NCBI GenBank assembly: GCA_038744685.1 | Contig: JBCDMB010000020.1 | Coordinates: 1-60,267, forward strand | Source: Verrucomicrobiota bacterium | GTDB lineage: Bacteria > Verrucomicrobiota > Verrucomicrobiia > Opitutales > Puniceicoccaceae | Direction of reading: 5' to 3' | DNA: 60,267 nucleotides | Part shown: positions 1 through 8,553 of the stretch, piece after piece | How positions within the stretch are numbered: the first letter of the stretch is position 1 | Layout of the letters: every line of letters begins with the position of its first letter | Position numbers and translations under genes: made by a program | Notes under the pieces: model-generated | Seen by the model: the letters and a program-made list of their open reading frames with translations, nothing else | What the model was told of the DNA's origin: nothing | Databases searched by the model: none

Positions 1-2
1 AA

Positions 3-113
3 TGCGCCATCGTTGCCGCTATGAGAAAAATCCTCATCTGTATGCAAAGCCTTCTCAACAAACCAGACTTTCTCCCTGACAATCTTTCGAAAAATGATCC
101 CATTTGCGCTTGA
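3..113 (+). CDS. C-terminal fragment of an IS110-family transposase (cut by window edge)
   Basis: An open frame enters from the left edge and stops at 111-113. Its 36 residues contain the segment VAAMRKILICMQSLL, which resembles the conserved C-terminal helix of IS110/IS1111-type DEDD transposases (AxMRKLLxxxNAxL). The DNA just after the stop (about 110-130, gatttaatcacagttgct) resembles the right ends I remember for IS110 elements. The catalytic part lies outside the window, so I cannot tell whether the element is intact. Function is inferred from one motif and the DNA after it. Confidence 0.5.
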   Translation, partial: CAIVAAMRKILICMQSLLNKPDFLPDNLSKNDPICA

Positions 114-131
114 TTTAATCACAGTTGCTTT

Positions 132-218
132 AGTCCGCATCGTCGGAGTGGTCAGAAGTTCAAAACCCTACATAGATATCTGACCTTCGCTAACGCACGG
201 ATGCGGACTGAAGTCCGC
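132..218. repeat. Nested palindromes flanking the transposase end
   Basis: Two structures are visible. First, agtccgcat at 132-140 is repeated inverted as atgcggact at 201-209. Second, gcggact (203-209) and agtccgc (212-218) form a near-continuous palindrome with a two-base centre. Together they can form a hairpin and a longer-range stem between the transposase end and plsC. They may be a REP-like dispersed sequence or part of the insertion boundary. The remaining bases of 114-246 show no gene. Confidence 0.5.
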
Positions 219-246
219 GGTCCAAATTGGTGCCCCAGCCCTTTTT

Positions 247-915
247 CTAAATCGCTACTGGCGGGAATGGGTCTTTGATCCTTCGGATGGAGGCCATGAT
301 CTTTTCGGCTGCTTGATCGAAACGATCTTTCGCCGAACGGCCAGGATCAAACTCTTCTGGCTGTAATAGCGGTCCGAAGCGGATTCGCAGCGGAACTCCG
401 AATCGGGGCTTCCTTCCTCGTCCAAGCGCTTCGAAGGTACCAAACAGGCGGGCTGGCAAGACTGGAACCCCACCTTTGCAGGCTAGGAGTCCGATGCCTC
501 GGCGGGGTTCAAGAAAATTGCCATCCGGTGATCGGGTGCCCTCGGGAAACACCAACAATCCCTCTCCTTCTTTTAGGACATCGAGCGCACGACGCATGGC
601 AGTGAGGTCGCTGCCACCGCGATTGTTGACCGGGACCGCATTTACACCACGGAGAATTCGATCCGCCGGGCCCCTGAACAGGGTATCGCGAGCAAAATAA
701 TGAATCGGCCGTCTGAACGAGACACCGATCGCAGGAGGATCAAGATAACTGATGTGATTGGCAGCGAGAAGAAACGGACCCCGCTCGGGAACATGATGAT
801 TCTCATAGTTCTCAATTCGAAAGAGAGAATCGAAAACCGCCATAGAGAGATTCCATCCGATACGGTAAAGGGGTTTGGTTGGGGTCTCCGGATACGTATT
901 TGATTCTGCTCCCAT
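247..915 (-). CDS. plsC: 1-acyl-sn-glycerol-3-phosphate acyltransferase
   Basis: Transfers an acyl chain to lysophosphatidic acid to make phosphatidic acid at the cytoplasmic membrane. The 222-residue protein has the family's catalytic NHxxxxD block (NHISYLD, residues about 53-59), a following arginine-rich substrate region, and the FPEGTR block at about 123-128. I start it at ATG 915, 16 bases after the cmk stop. An in-frame TTG at 972 would add 19 residues overlapping cmk, with no homology to support it. It is the last gene of the minus-strand run tyrA-aroA-cmk-plsC. Linkage of cmk and plsC is common in bacteria. A paralogue acting on another acyl acceptor cannot be excluded. Confidence 0.88.
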   Translation of the reverse strand: MGAESNTYPETPTKPLYRIGWNLSMAVFDSLFRIENYENHHVPERGPFLLAANHISYLDPPAIGVSFRRPIHYFARDTLFRGPADRILRGVNAVPVNNRGGSDLTAMRRALDVLKEGEGLLVFPEGTRSPDGNFLEPRRGIGLLACKGGVPVLPARLFGTFEALGRGRKPRFGVPLRIRFGPLLQPEEFDPGRSAKDRFDQAAEKIMASIRRIKDPFPPVAI

Positions 916-931
916 TAGCCTAAATGCAGAA

Positions 932-1639
932 TCAGCTGGCTGGATGATTGGTGGTGGAGACGCTGCCTTCAACGATGGAGCAGATCTTATCGATCACCTC
1001 TTCTAGCGAGAAAGTCACGGTGTTGATCCGAACCGCACCTTCCGGACACTGTAGTGGAGCGTTTTTTCGTCCGCTATCGGCTTTATCGCGAGCAGCGACA
1101 GAGTCCTGCTGACCCTCGTCGGAGCGACGCCGAATTCTTGTATCCGTATCTGCTTCAAGAAAAAACCGGAAGGGAGCCTTCGGAAAAACGACCGAACCTA
1201 TGTCCCGCCCCTCCATCACAATTCCGGCAAAACTTTCTTGGGCGGCGAGTTGAGTATGCCAGCGTTGGTAGTTCAGAAGCTTTCGTCGGACAGATTGAAT
1301 AGCCGAAAAGGCCGAAACGTTTTCATTCACGGTTTTACTCCGGAGAGTCTCTGAAGTGATTGATTCGTTGCTGGCTTCAAGAACGGCTAGATTGCCTTCG
1401 ACGTGTGCAGAGAGATCGAGTTCGGAAAGGGCGATGCTCATTTCCTCACTCTCTTCAGCTCTTATGTTCCTTTCGATCAGAAGATACGTGAGGGCTCGAT
1501 AGTGTGATCCGGTGTCGACGTGGAGAAAATTCAAGCGTGAGGAAACGCCACGAGCGGTCGAAGATTTTCCCGTGGCAGCACCGCCATCTATAGTGGTCAC
1601 AACAATTTCAGGAGAGGTCTCGTCTGAGAGTGCGGGCAT
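932..1639 (-). CDS. cmk: Cytidylate (CMP) kinase
   Basis: Phosphorylates CMP and dCMP with ATP in the cytoplasm. Visible features of the 235-residue protein are a P-loop (DGGAATGKSS, residues about 18-27), the nucleotide-binding DTGSHYRA block, the EGRDIGSVVFPKA block, and RIRRR in the lid region. The family block usually reads DTGAMYRA, so this copy is slightly divergent there. I start at ATG 1639, ten bases after the aroA stop. Longer in-frame starts would run into aroA. The length matches the usual 220-235 residues. Its place behind aroA is a common arrangement. Confidence 0.92.
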   Translation of the reverse strand: MPALSDETSPEIVVTTIDGGAATGKSSTARGVSSRLNFLHVDTGSHYRALTYLLIERNIRAEESEEMSIALSELDLSAHVEGNLAVLEASNESITSETLRSKTVNENVSAFSAIQSVRRKLLNYQRWHTQLAAQESFAGIVMEGRDIGSVVFPKAPFRFFLEADTDTRIRRRSDEGQQDSVAARDKADSGRKNAPLQCPEGAVRINTVTFSLEEVIDKICSIVEGSVSTTNHPAS

Positions 1640-1649
1640 AAGGGTTGAA

Positions 1650-2981
1650 TCAAGAGTTGGAGATTGATCGGAGACGAGCAAGCTCATCGAAAAAATTTGG
1701 AAATGTTTTCCGGCAACAGTCCGGGTCGTGGATTGAGATCCAGGGCCGCCCGTCACCGTGAAGGTCGTGGCTGGCTAGGATAGCAAAGCTCATCGCTATC
1801 CTGTGATCTTCATAGGTCTCAACCGTGAGTGGAGCCTCCTTTGTCCTCGCGGTTAGAGCGGAACGATCGGAAGTAATGGTCAGGCTGTCCATGTCCTCTT
1901 CTACGATCTGGCCCAGTTTGCGCAATTCATTGGCCATCGCAGAGACCCGATCTGTTTCCTGGTGGCGAGTGTGGGAGATGCCTCGGATCCGAGTGGTGCC
2001 TTCAATGAGCGGCGCGAGTGCAGCGAGCGTCAAAAAAGTATCCGAAAAGGCGTTGAAATCAGAATCGCTGGCAGAGGGTTGACCGATAAGGGTGGTGCTG
2101 ACCGTTTGATCTTGTCTGTTTACGGTGAAACCAATTCTTTCAAGCACCTTGAGAAACTCTAGATCGCCCTGAAGGGACTGTTCCGGAATGCAGTGGACCT
2201 GCGAAGTTCCACCCACCGCAAGCGGAAGGGCAAAGAAATAGGATGCGGCGGTGGCATCTGGTTCGATCTCATATTCCTCCTTCTCGGGACCGGGCAGGCC
2301 CGGGGTCACGTCGAAAAGGTTATCGTCCTGAACAGCACGCCCGCCGAATTGCTGTATCATACGGAGAGTCATTTGGACGAAAGGTTTGGATACCGTCTCT
2401 CCCGAAAGCTCGAATCGCATTGAATGCGGTGCACGGGTTCCGGAAAGGAGAAGGGCAGACAGGATTTGGCTACTTTGGGATGCATCGACAACGAGAGTTT
2501 TCTTGGACCATCCGTTTGCCCGAAGGATGAAAGGAAAGAATCCGCTTCTGCCTTTGAACTGAACGTCACTACCGAGCGATTGGAGGCTATCGAGTAATCC
2601 TACCATCGGTCGCTCTCGCATCGCATCAGATCCATCGAAGAAAAACTCTCCTCGAGGCAGAAGGGAGAGAACCGCCGGAAGAAACCGCGCCACAGTTCCG
2701 GCGTTTTCGACAAAAAGATTGGCTTCTTTCGACCGAACAGGTTCCGCACCTCCTTCAATGACAACTGTACCTTTGGAGGGTTCGGTAACAGAAACCCCCA
2801 ATTCACCGAAGCAATTCCGCATTACTTCTGTATCCTGACTGTGCAGGAGGTTTTTCAACGTGACCGTTTTCTCAGATAACAGGGCAAGAATCAGTGCCCG
2901 GTTTGAAATGCTTTTTGAACCGGGAACTCTTGCAACGGCGTTTACCGCCCTCCGAAACGGAATGACGGGGAGATCACTCAT
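1650..2981 (-). CDS. aroA: 3-phosphoshikimate 1-carboxyvinyltransferase (EPSP synthase)
   Basis: Condenses shikimate-3-phosphate with phosphoenolpyruvate, the sixth step to chorismate. The 443-residue protein starts with PGSKSISNRALILALL, the family's N-terminal signature. It also carries ENAGTVARF (family LxNAGTAxR), RERPMVGLL and EPDATAASYFFA. The family's LGNAGTA block here reads VENAGTVARF, so it differs from the Escherichia coli type. It begins inside the last eight bases of tyrA, suggesting translational coupling, and is followed by cmk after ten bases. Confidence 0.95.
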   Translation of the reverse strand: MSDLPVIPFRRAVNAVARVPGSKSISNRALILALLSEKTVTLKNLLHSQDTEVMRNCFGELGVSVTEPSKGTVVIEGGAEPVRSKEANLFVENAGTVARFLPAVLSLLPRGEFFFDGSDAMRERPMVGLLDSLQSLGSDVQFKGRSGFFPFILRANGWSKKTLVVDASQSSQILSALLLSGTRAPHSMRFELSGETVSKPFVQMTLRMIQQFGGRAVQDDNLFDVTPGLPGPEKEEYEIEPDATAASYFFALPLAVGGTSQVHCIPEQSLQGDLEFLKVLERIGFTVNRQDQTVSTTLIGQPSASDSDFNAFSDTFLTLAALAPLIEGTTRIRGISHTRHQETDRVSAMANELRKLGQIVEEDMDSLTITSDRSALTARTKEAPLTVETYEDHRIAMSFAILASHDLHGDGRPWISIHDPDCCRKTFPNFFDELARLRSISNS

Positions 2982-3849
2982 CCGTTTTTTCTATGCCTTC
3001 CAGTAATTTGCGGAACGACCTTCCATGCTTCAAAAATTCTACCAAACTATCGCGATCGGAATGTTCGAGCGCATCACGGAACTCATTGAGGACGGTTGAC
3101 GCTGATGAGATCGCACCAAGAACTGCCTCTCGGTTTTCAAGAAATATAGCACTCCACAGTTGTGGGTCTCCAGCAGCGATTCGCGTTGTGTCCTTGAGGC
3201 CTTCACCCGCACTTTCCAGCCATTTTCGCGGTGACGATTGTAGCGTCTTCGAAAGAGAGGCTGCAATTGCATGGGGTAGATGACTCATGTGTGCAACGAG
3301 TTGGTCATGTTCTTCCGGGGAGCATTGGAAAAGATTCATGCCGACCTGTTTCCAAAGAGACCCTATGGTTTCGGCGGCATCAAGGTGAGCTTCTCCTGGA
3401 GTTAGGATACAGGTCTTTCCCTGAAACAAATCCGCGGAGGCAAATCGAAGGCCGGATTTTTCTGAACCTGCCATTGGATGGGATCCAATAAATGTAGGCC
3501 CCGTTCCGGGCGGAAAAATTTTGTTTCCGGCTTCGCAGATCCGTTTTTTTGTGCTTCCGACATCAGTGATTAAACAGGTTTTTTTGCACGCCGAAGAAAC
3601 CTCCTCCATCAGTGGAGGAATCTGATCTACAGGTCCGCAGAGAAAGATGAGATCAGAAGCCTCACAGGCGCTCTTGGGATTGTCGAAGACATCGTCGCAC
3701 CAAGATGCGCTTTCGCAGGCCTCGCGGGTGGATGCACTCGGAGACCATGCGAAAATGGTTTCAGCGATGCGGTGTTTGCGGAGCGCCAAGCCAAGCGATC
3801 CTCCCAGAAGACCGACTCCCAAGACCGTCGCTGTGTCAAAGGTGCTCAT
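2974..3849 (-). CDS. tyrA: Prephenate/arogenate dehydrogenase
   Basis: NAD(P)-dependent oxidative decarboxylation of prephenate (or arogenate) toward tyrosine. The 291-residue protein opens with a Rossmann dinucleotide-binding motif (GVGLLGGSLGLAL, residues about 11-23). It has the family block GSHPMAGSEKSG (about 120-131) and a helical C-terminal dimerisation half. No fused chorismate mutase or ACT domain is visible. It is the first gene of the minus-strand aromatic run, divergent from the gene at 3968 with 118 bases between them. Whether it prefers prephenate or arogenate cannot be read from the sequence. Confidence 0.92.
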   Translation of the reverse strand: MSTFDTATVLGVGLLGGSLGLALRKHRIAETIFAWSPSASTREACESASWCDDVFDNPKSACEASDLIFLCGPVDQIPPLMEEVSSACKKTCLITDVGSTKKRICEAGNKIFPPGTGPTFIGSHPMAGSEKSGLRFASADLFQGKTCILTPGEAHLDAAETIGSLWKQVGMNLFQCSPEEHDQLVAHMSHLPHAIAASLSKTLQSSPRKWLESAGEGLKDTTRIAAGDPQLWSAIFLENREAVLGAISSASTVLNEFRDALEHSDRDSLVEFLKHGRSFRKLLEGIEKTDE

Positions 3850-3920
3850 TTACAGAACCTAGGATAGTGAAAAGGCTTTGGGCAATCCTGCGCTCGCAAA
3901 TTCTTCAGATCGGTAAAAGG

Positions 3921-3949
3921 TTGAATCCAATGCTCGGCTGTTAGTTAAT
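3921..3949 (+). promoter_or_regulatory. Candidate promoter for the gene at 3968
   Basis: TTGAAT (3921-3926) and GTTAAT (3944-3949) are separated by 17 bases in the divergent space between tyrA and the plus-strand gene. This would place transcription start roughly ten bases before the ATG. The match to a sigma-70 promoter is only fair. Confidence 0.3.
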
Positions 3950-3967
3950 GCGGGCAATTACCGTAAG

Positions 3968-5710
3968 ATGGCTCCTCACCGCAGACGTCCCTCCCCGACT
4001 CGTATCAATTGGCTAATTGTTTCAATTTTTGCGATCGTGATCATTGGTCTATTTTTCCTGCTGTCCAGCTTCGGACCGCGGCCAGCTGGAACGAATAGCA
4101 ATGAGCGAATTTCCGATCAGACATCACTGGCGATTCTTGAACGAAGCGAGGAGCTCGAGCGGGATTTCGACTCCCGGATCATTGAAGGCATAGTCGATGG
4201 GGAAGACATGGATGTACTCCAACGTTCAATTGATTTGCAGAAAGAGTTTATCGCTTCACTTCCAGCGAGGGACTTTTCTGCAGAAGGCCGTCTTGAACGA
4301 CTTGAAAGTAAGTTCAGCGAATACCAGGGAGAAATTTTAGCTGGCGAAGCGGAGCGGGTTGAGGCTGAAGCCAAGGCGGTTGAGGCAATTGATTCGGGAA
4401 GGGCTTTGGTTCTCTACCGGAGGGCTCTTGGCATTCGCGAGCAGCTAAGAGAGAATCATGGGACTAGTTCGTTCAACGATTTTGCACGTTTGTCTCGCCT
4501 GCAGCGCCTCGTTCAGCAGATGGATGTCCAGCCTCTCTACGAGAGGTCGGTTGAATTGGAGAGGGAAGGGGACGAATTCGAGGAACAGGGTGAGCTGGTG
4601 CTGGCGGTAGAGAAGTTTGCTGATGCAGCGGAAATACAGGAACAGATCAACCGGCTCTACCCCGGGCTTTCGTTGGCAAAACCACTACGAGCCAATCGCC
4701 TGCGAGAGAAAGAAGCGGAGGTCCTCTCCGGGAAGTTAAAGCGTGAAATTGATGACCTGATTGATGAGGGTGACGATCTGATTTTCGAGGGGTCCTACGA
4801 TGAAGCATCAACGGTTTTTGCGCGAGCTCGCGAATTGCAGCGGAGCCTAACGCTGGAGTTTCCGAAAAGTCCCTATGCCTCCCGGTCTCGCGAAGAGAGT
4901 CTCCGGATCCGAAAAGACAACGCTGCAGGTTTTCAGGCCTACCAAAGAATGAAACGCTTGGAAGCGGATCTGAACGAGGCGCTTAACGATGGTGATTATG
5001 GAGAGTCAGAGAGGATCATCGGCGAGCTTCAGGGTCAATTGGATCAGTTTCAACTGCGCTTCTCCTTGAGCACTTTACCGATTGAGCCGCTCGTTCTTCG
5101 AGTCGCCTACTTGAATCGTAAAAAGAGGGACCTTAGGCGCATCTCATCGGCGATTGAAACAGATCTGCTTCCGATCCCTGGGGAATCCGGATCCCTCATG
5201 TATGCTTCGGAAGTGCCTCAATTTCTCTATGAACTAGTCTCCGAGACGAATCCGAGTCGAAATGTTGGAGGCGATTTACCGGTAGAGAGCGTTTCATTGC
5301 CAGAGATTGAACTGTTTCTGAAAAGGGCTAGCTGGGTGACGGCCAAAACGGTGCGCTTGCCTACCCTGAATGAGTTCCTCTTGGTGGCCGAAAAATCTGC
5401 TGAAATGGAGGCGCTTACTGTTCTTTCATCGGAGGCTGGAGAAAGTAATACACGTCGGGTTCAGGCAAACGATCCAGACGAGGATGGTTTTTACCATTTG
5501 CTCGGGAATGTGTCGGAGATGGTCGTATCCACCGTGCCGGGAGAATCGATAGTTGAGATTGGGGGGAATCTACGAATGATGGAAACCCAGATACGGGAAC
5601 TAGAACCAGTTCCCCTCGATCGGGGTGAGCGGAATCGAATGGTGGGCTTTCGTTTCGTTGTCGACGAAGAGGGATTTCCTCTCAGCTTGGTTGAAGATCC
5701 CAGGATTTAG
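3968..5710 (+). CDS. Membrane-anchored coiled-coil protein with degenerate FGE-like C-terminal domain
   Basis: The 580-residue protein has a basic N-terminus, one membrane helix (about 14-33), then a long Glu/Arg-rich helical region to about residue 400 with TPR-like or coiled-coil periodicity. The last ~130 residues look like the formylglycine-generating enzyme/SUMF1 fold. RLPTLNEFLLVAE (about 463) matches the family's RLPTEAEWEYAA, HLLGNVSEMV (about 509) matches DLLGNVWEWV, and GFRFVVDE (about 559) matches the closing GFRVV. The region between is very short and has no cysteines, so oxidase activity is unlikely; binding or scaffolding is more plausible. It probably sits in the periplasm, tethered to the inner membrane. 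It is followed by the deaminase gene after 37 bases. The domain call is my own motif reading. Confidence 0.6.
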   Translation: MAPHRRRPSPTRINWLIVSIFAIVIIGLFFLLSSFGPRPAGTNSNERISDQTSLAILERSEELERDFDSRIIEGIVDGEDMDVLQRSIDLQKEFIASLPARDFSAEGRLERLESKFSEYQGEILAGEAERVEAEAKAVEAIDSGRALVLYRRALGIREQLRENHGTSSFNDFARLSRLQRLVQQMDVQPLYERSVELEREGDEFEEQGELVLAVEKFADAAEIQEQINRLYPGLSLAKPLRANRLREKEAEVLSGKLKREIDDLIDEGDDLIFEGSYDEASTVFARARELQRSLTLEFPKSPYASRSREESLRIRKDNAAGFQAYQRMKRLEADLNEALNDGDYGESERIIGELQGQLDQFQLRFSLSTLPIEPLVLRVAYLNRKKRDLRRISSAIETDLLPIPGESGSLMYASEVPQFLYELVSETNPSRNVGGDLPVESVSLPEIELFLKRASWVTAKTVRLPTLNEFLLVAEKSAEMEALTVLSSEAGESNTRRVQANDPDEDGFYHLLGNVSEMVVSTVPGESIVEIGGNLRMMETQIRELEPVPLDRGERNRMVGFRFVVDEEGFPLSLVEDPRI

Positions 5711-5747
5711 AGCAGAGGATTTCAGCCTGGCTAAAACAATTGCCCGC

Positions 5748-6755
5748 GTGACGGATACTTCGCTGAGAGAGTTTCTTCTTCTTCTGCCAAAGACAGAAAC
5801 CCATCTTCATCTCGAAGGAGCCGTTCCCTATTGGCTCTATCAAAAGTATGTGCCCGATTTGCCAAGGGGTGCGAATCCGGTTGAAGACCCTGAATTTCGA
5901 TACGCGGAGTTCGACGAATTTAACGAAAGACTTCTGTCTTGTGCGCTACCTTTCTTTGTGTCCCTCGAGCGCTACCGGGAGGCGGCACATGTTGTTTTTC
6001 GAGAGTGTCAGGCGCAGGGCGTCCGCTATCTGGAGGTGAGTTTCCACCTGGGAATCGTGATGGGAATCTCAAATTTGCACCCCGAAGAAGTGATTCAGGC
6101 AATTCTGGAAGAGGCACCTTCTGGGTTGGAGGTTAGGGTTTATGCGGGCCTCGCTCACAACGATTACAACAGCCCGCTCAAGGGCTGGATAGACGAGTCT
6201 CCAGAATGGAAGAGTCTTTTTGGTCTCGATCTCCACGGGCCTGAAACCTTGCCCTTTGAGGACTGGACGGCAGAAGTTTGGAGAGTAAACCGCGAACAGG
6301 GTAAGTCGAACCGGGCGCATGCGGGTGAGTTTCGAGGAGCCGATTTTGTTGAGACCGTGGTCCGGGATCTACAAGTGAAAAGGGTGGCACACGGAGTTCG
6401 CGCAATCGAGAATCCGGCGACCGTCGCTTTGGTGAAGGAGGAGGGTGTCACTTTCGACGTCTGCCCGATTAGCAACTGGAAACTGAGGGTTGGCTCGATC
6501 GAGCGAATGTCCGATCATCCAGTTCGGAAGCTATTCGACGAAGGAGTCCGGGTCACGATCAGCACCGACGACCCTACCTTTTTTGGAAATTGCTTAATCG
6601 ATGACTATGAAATGCTCTACAAGCATTGTGGGTTTTCGCGGAGTGAACTCGTTCAAATCGCCCGAAACGGCTTCGAAGTCGCTGACCTTTCGTTTTCTCA
6701 GAAAGCCTCATTCGAGCTTGAACTGGACAGAATTGAGGACGGGCTTGAAGGTTAG
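5748..6755 (+). CDS. Adenosine/adenine deaminase-family amidohydrolase
   Basis: A zinc-dependent purine deaminase of the ADA superfamily. Motifs are TETHLHLEG near the N-terminus (metal histidines), HAGEF at about residue 190 (third histidine region and catalytic glutamate), AHGVRAI, VCPISNWKL, and STDDPTFFG at about 271. The late block with FFG followed by a DDY resembles the adenine deaminase/6-aminodeoxyfutalosine branch (SDDPAYFGG) as much as true adenosine deaminase, so the substrate is left open. The frame is open from 5625, but that would overlap the previous gene by 86 bases. I chose GTG 5748, ten residues before PKTETHLH. No good ribosome-binding site is present, so the start is uncertain. 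Confidence 0.8.
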   Translation: MTDTSLREFLLLLPKTETHLHLEGAVPYWLYQKYVPDLPRGANPVEDPEFRYAEFDEFNERLLSCALPFFVSLERYREAAHVVFRECQAQGVRYLEVSFHLGIVMGISNLHPEEVIQAILEEAPSGLEVRVYAGLAHNDYNSPLKGWIDESPEWKSLFGLDLHGPETLPFEDWTAEVWRVNREQGKSNRAHAGEFRGADFVETVVRDLQVKRVAHGVRAIENPATVALVKEEGVTFDVCPISNWKLRVGSIERMSDHPVRKLFDEGVRVTISTDDPTFFGNCLIDDYEMLYKHCGFSRSELVQIARNGFEVADLSFSQKASFELELDRIEDGLEG

Positions 6756-6762
6756 ATCAAGA

Positions 6763-6794
6763 AGTGCGAGGAAGGGCGAGCAATCGCTCGCACT
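6763..6794. terminator. Hairpin between convergent genes (REP-like)
   Basis: agtgcgag (6763-6770) pairs perfectly with ctcgcact (6787-6794), and an inner gcgagc/gctcgc stem is also possible. It lies between the deaminase gene (plus) and aroQ (minus), a usual place for a bidirectional terminator, but there is no T run. Related bases recur at 8881-8900 and 42497-42508. Confidence 0.45.
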
Positions 6795-6804
6795 ATGGGA
6801 ACCG

Positions 6805-7251
6805 CTACTTCTGGATCTGAACGAGGAATCTTAGAGCGGCTAAATATCCTTCCGGACCCATGCCGGCCAGAACAGCGGAGCAGGCACCCGCCGTAACCGA
6901 GCGATGACGAAATTCTTCCCGGCTATGGATATTCGATAAGTGGACCTCAACCACGGAAAGTCCCGTGGATGCGATTGCGTCCCGAAGAGCAACGCTTGTA
7001 TGTGTAAACCCACCCGGATTGATGATAACTCCCGCGAAACCAGCATCTGTCCACCTCTCTAGTTGATCAATCAACTCTCCTTCGTGGTTGGATTGGAAAC
7101 ACTCAGCAGCGGCACCAAGCCTCTCGGCTTCGATTCGGAAAGCTTCTTCAATCCGGTCCAGAGTAATGCTTCCATAGACATCGGGTTCTCGAATTCCCAG
7201 CCGTCCGAGATTGGGACCGTTCATCAGCCCGATAGAGCACGAAGTTGCCAT
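6805..7251 (-). CDS. aroQ: Type II 3-dehydroquinate dehydratase
   Basis: Dehydrates 3-dehydroquinate to 3-dehydroshikimate, the third step of the shikimate pathway. The 148-residue length is exactly that of the dodecameric type II family. Motifs are NGPNLGRLG, catalytic tyrosine in DVYGS, NPGGFTHTSVALRDA, EVHLSNIHSREEFRHRS and AGMGPEGYLAAL. It stands alone about 3 kb from tyrA-aroA rather than inside that operon. The start ATG at 7251 leads directly into the conserved N-terminal strand. The 159 bases before it, up to the Nif3-like gene, hold no gene. Confidence 0.96.
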   Translation of the reverse strand: MATSCSIGLMNGPNLGRLGIREPDVYGSITLDRIEEAFRIEAERLGAAAECFQSNHEGELIDQLERWTDAGFAGVIINPGGFTHTSVALRDAIASTGLSVVEVHLSNIHSREEFRHRSVTAGACSAVLAGMGPEGYLAALRFLVQIQK

Positions 7252-7410
7252 GTGGAGAGTTAATGTTCCAAATTTTGATTAGACGAGCGGATTTTTAAGT
7301 CTTGGCGAGATGAGATTCAACGCTTCTCGAATTGTGTGAATCAAGCCAGCTTCGTGGTTCGATCCCTTTCGTTTTAACTGTCGACGAAGCAGATAGATCG
7401 AGCCGTTTTA

Positions 7411-8166
7411 TCAAATTGGGCAGTCGGTTTCGACAAACTCCCAGGGGAGGCCGAAGTATTCGGCGGCTTCCTCTGCTAGTGCCCTTACGCCGAAAGTCTC
7501 GGTTCGATAATGGCCACAGAGAAACAGATTGAGCCGTTCTTCCTGAGCGATGTTGAAGAAGTGTTGCTTCAATTCTCCGGTGATGAGCGTGTCGACGCCG
7601 ATCTCAGAAAGGTGCTCCACTGCGCTTGAGCCACTGCCGGTAAGGATAGCGACCTTCCCGGGATTCTCCGAACCTTCTTCTATCGCGATCACATGGCTTG
7701 GGAAGAGCTGTTCCAGCCTCGACCGCAGCTGTTGACGGCTTTCTGGGGAAGAGGCAACGAGCCCGATGGGTGTTCCTTCGTAAGGCAGAAACGTATCGAT
7801 TCGGGTAAGGCCTAGCGCTTTTGCGAGAAGAGCATTGTTTCCGATCTCGGGGTGGCAGTCTAGAGGAAGATGGCTTCCGTAGACCGCCAGATTGTTTTCG
7901 AGTGCGAGGCGGGTTTTACGATAGTGCGGCCCGGTAATAGGAATCGGTGCTACCCAGTACAGTCCGTGATGAACGATCAAGAAATCGATATTTCTCTCGG
8001 CTGCTAAGCGGAAGGGAACCTCTCCGGCGTCTACTGCAGCACCGATTTTTGTGACCGTGCCGTCATTCTCCAGTTGCAATCCGTTATGGGCAGGAGCGAA
8101 ATCAACAATGTCGCGGCGGCGGGTGCGCCGATCGCAAAAAGAGACGACTTCAGAGAGGCTTGCCAT
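7411..8166 (-). CDS. Nif3-like dinuclear metal-centre protein
   Basis: Member of the NIF3/YbgI family, toroidal hexamers with two metal ions per subunit; a GTP cyclohydrolase I type 2-like activity or a metal-chaperone role has been proposed, but function is unsettled. Seen here are HNGLQLEN near the N-terminus, FLIVHHGLYW (paired metal histidines), DCHPEIGNN, and the C-terminal LCGHYRTETFGV supplying a histidine and glutamate. This short form (about 251 residues) lacks the inserted PII-like domain of longer homologues. I start at ATG 8166; the frame stays open to a TTG at 8202, which would add 12 unlike-family residues. Confidence 0.88.
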   Translation of the reverse strand: MASLSEVVSFCDRRTRRRDIVDFAPAHNGLQLENDGTVTKIGAAVDAGEVPFRLAAERNIDFLIVHHGLYWVAPIPITGPHYRKTRLALENNLAVYGSHLPLDCHPEIGNNALLAKALGLTRIDTFLPYEGTPIGLVASSPESRQQLRSRLEQLFPSHVIAIEEGSENPGKVAILTGSGSSAVEHLSEIGVDTLITGELKQHFFNIAQEERLNLFLCGHYRTETFGVRALAEEAAEYFGLPWEFVETDCPI

Positions 8167-8260
8167 ACGTAAGGTGATTGCATGGAACCTTGTGGAAGGC
8201 AAGGAGGGGTATGGCTAAAGAGGGTTGGTGTTTCAGGCTAAACCTGCTACTTTCTCTCCC

Positions 8261-8539
8261 ATGAAAAGTGCCTACGAATTAGCGATGGAACGCCTGGAAA
8301 AAGACGAACCATCCACCGAAAAAGTCTCTGACAGCCAGAAGGCCGAGCTAGAGCAAATCTCTCAGACCTATCGTGCGAAGATAGCGGAGAGGGAGGTGTT
8401 CCTGCAGGGAAAGATTGTCGCAGCCCGCTCGAAAGGTGCCTTGGAAGAAGTCGAGTCTCTGGAGAGAGAACTTCGAGACGAAAAGAACCGCCTTGAAGCT
8501 GAGTGTGAGGAGAAAAAGGACGTAGTTCGGAAAGGTTAG
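8261..8539 (+). CDS. Small helical protein of unknown function
   Basis: A 92-residue, highly charged protein starting MKSAYELAMERL. Apart from that N-terminus it is almost entirely Glu/Lys/Arg/Ala-rich and predicted to be one or two long amphipathic helices (coiled coil, about residues 20-90). No signal peptide, membrane helix or cysteine pair is visible. The same opening words occur, as I recall, in uncharacterised proteins of Verrucomicrobia and relatives. I prefer ATG 8261 because the longer frame from 8225 adds a non-helical stretch. It lies 14 bases before the FmdB-like gene, so the two are probably co-transcribed. Confidence 0.7.
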   Translation: MKSAYELAMERLEKDEPSTEKVSDSQKAELEQISQTYRAKIAEREVFLQGKIVAARSKGALEEVESLERELRDEKNRLEAECEEKKDVVRKG

Positions 8540-8553
8540 ATTCCGTTTGATCC

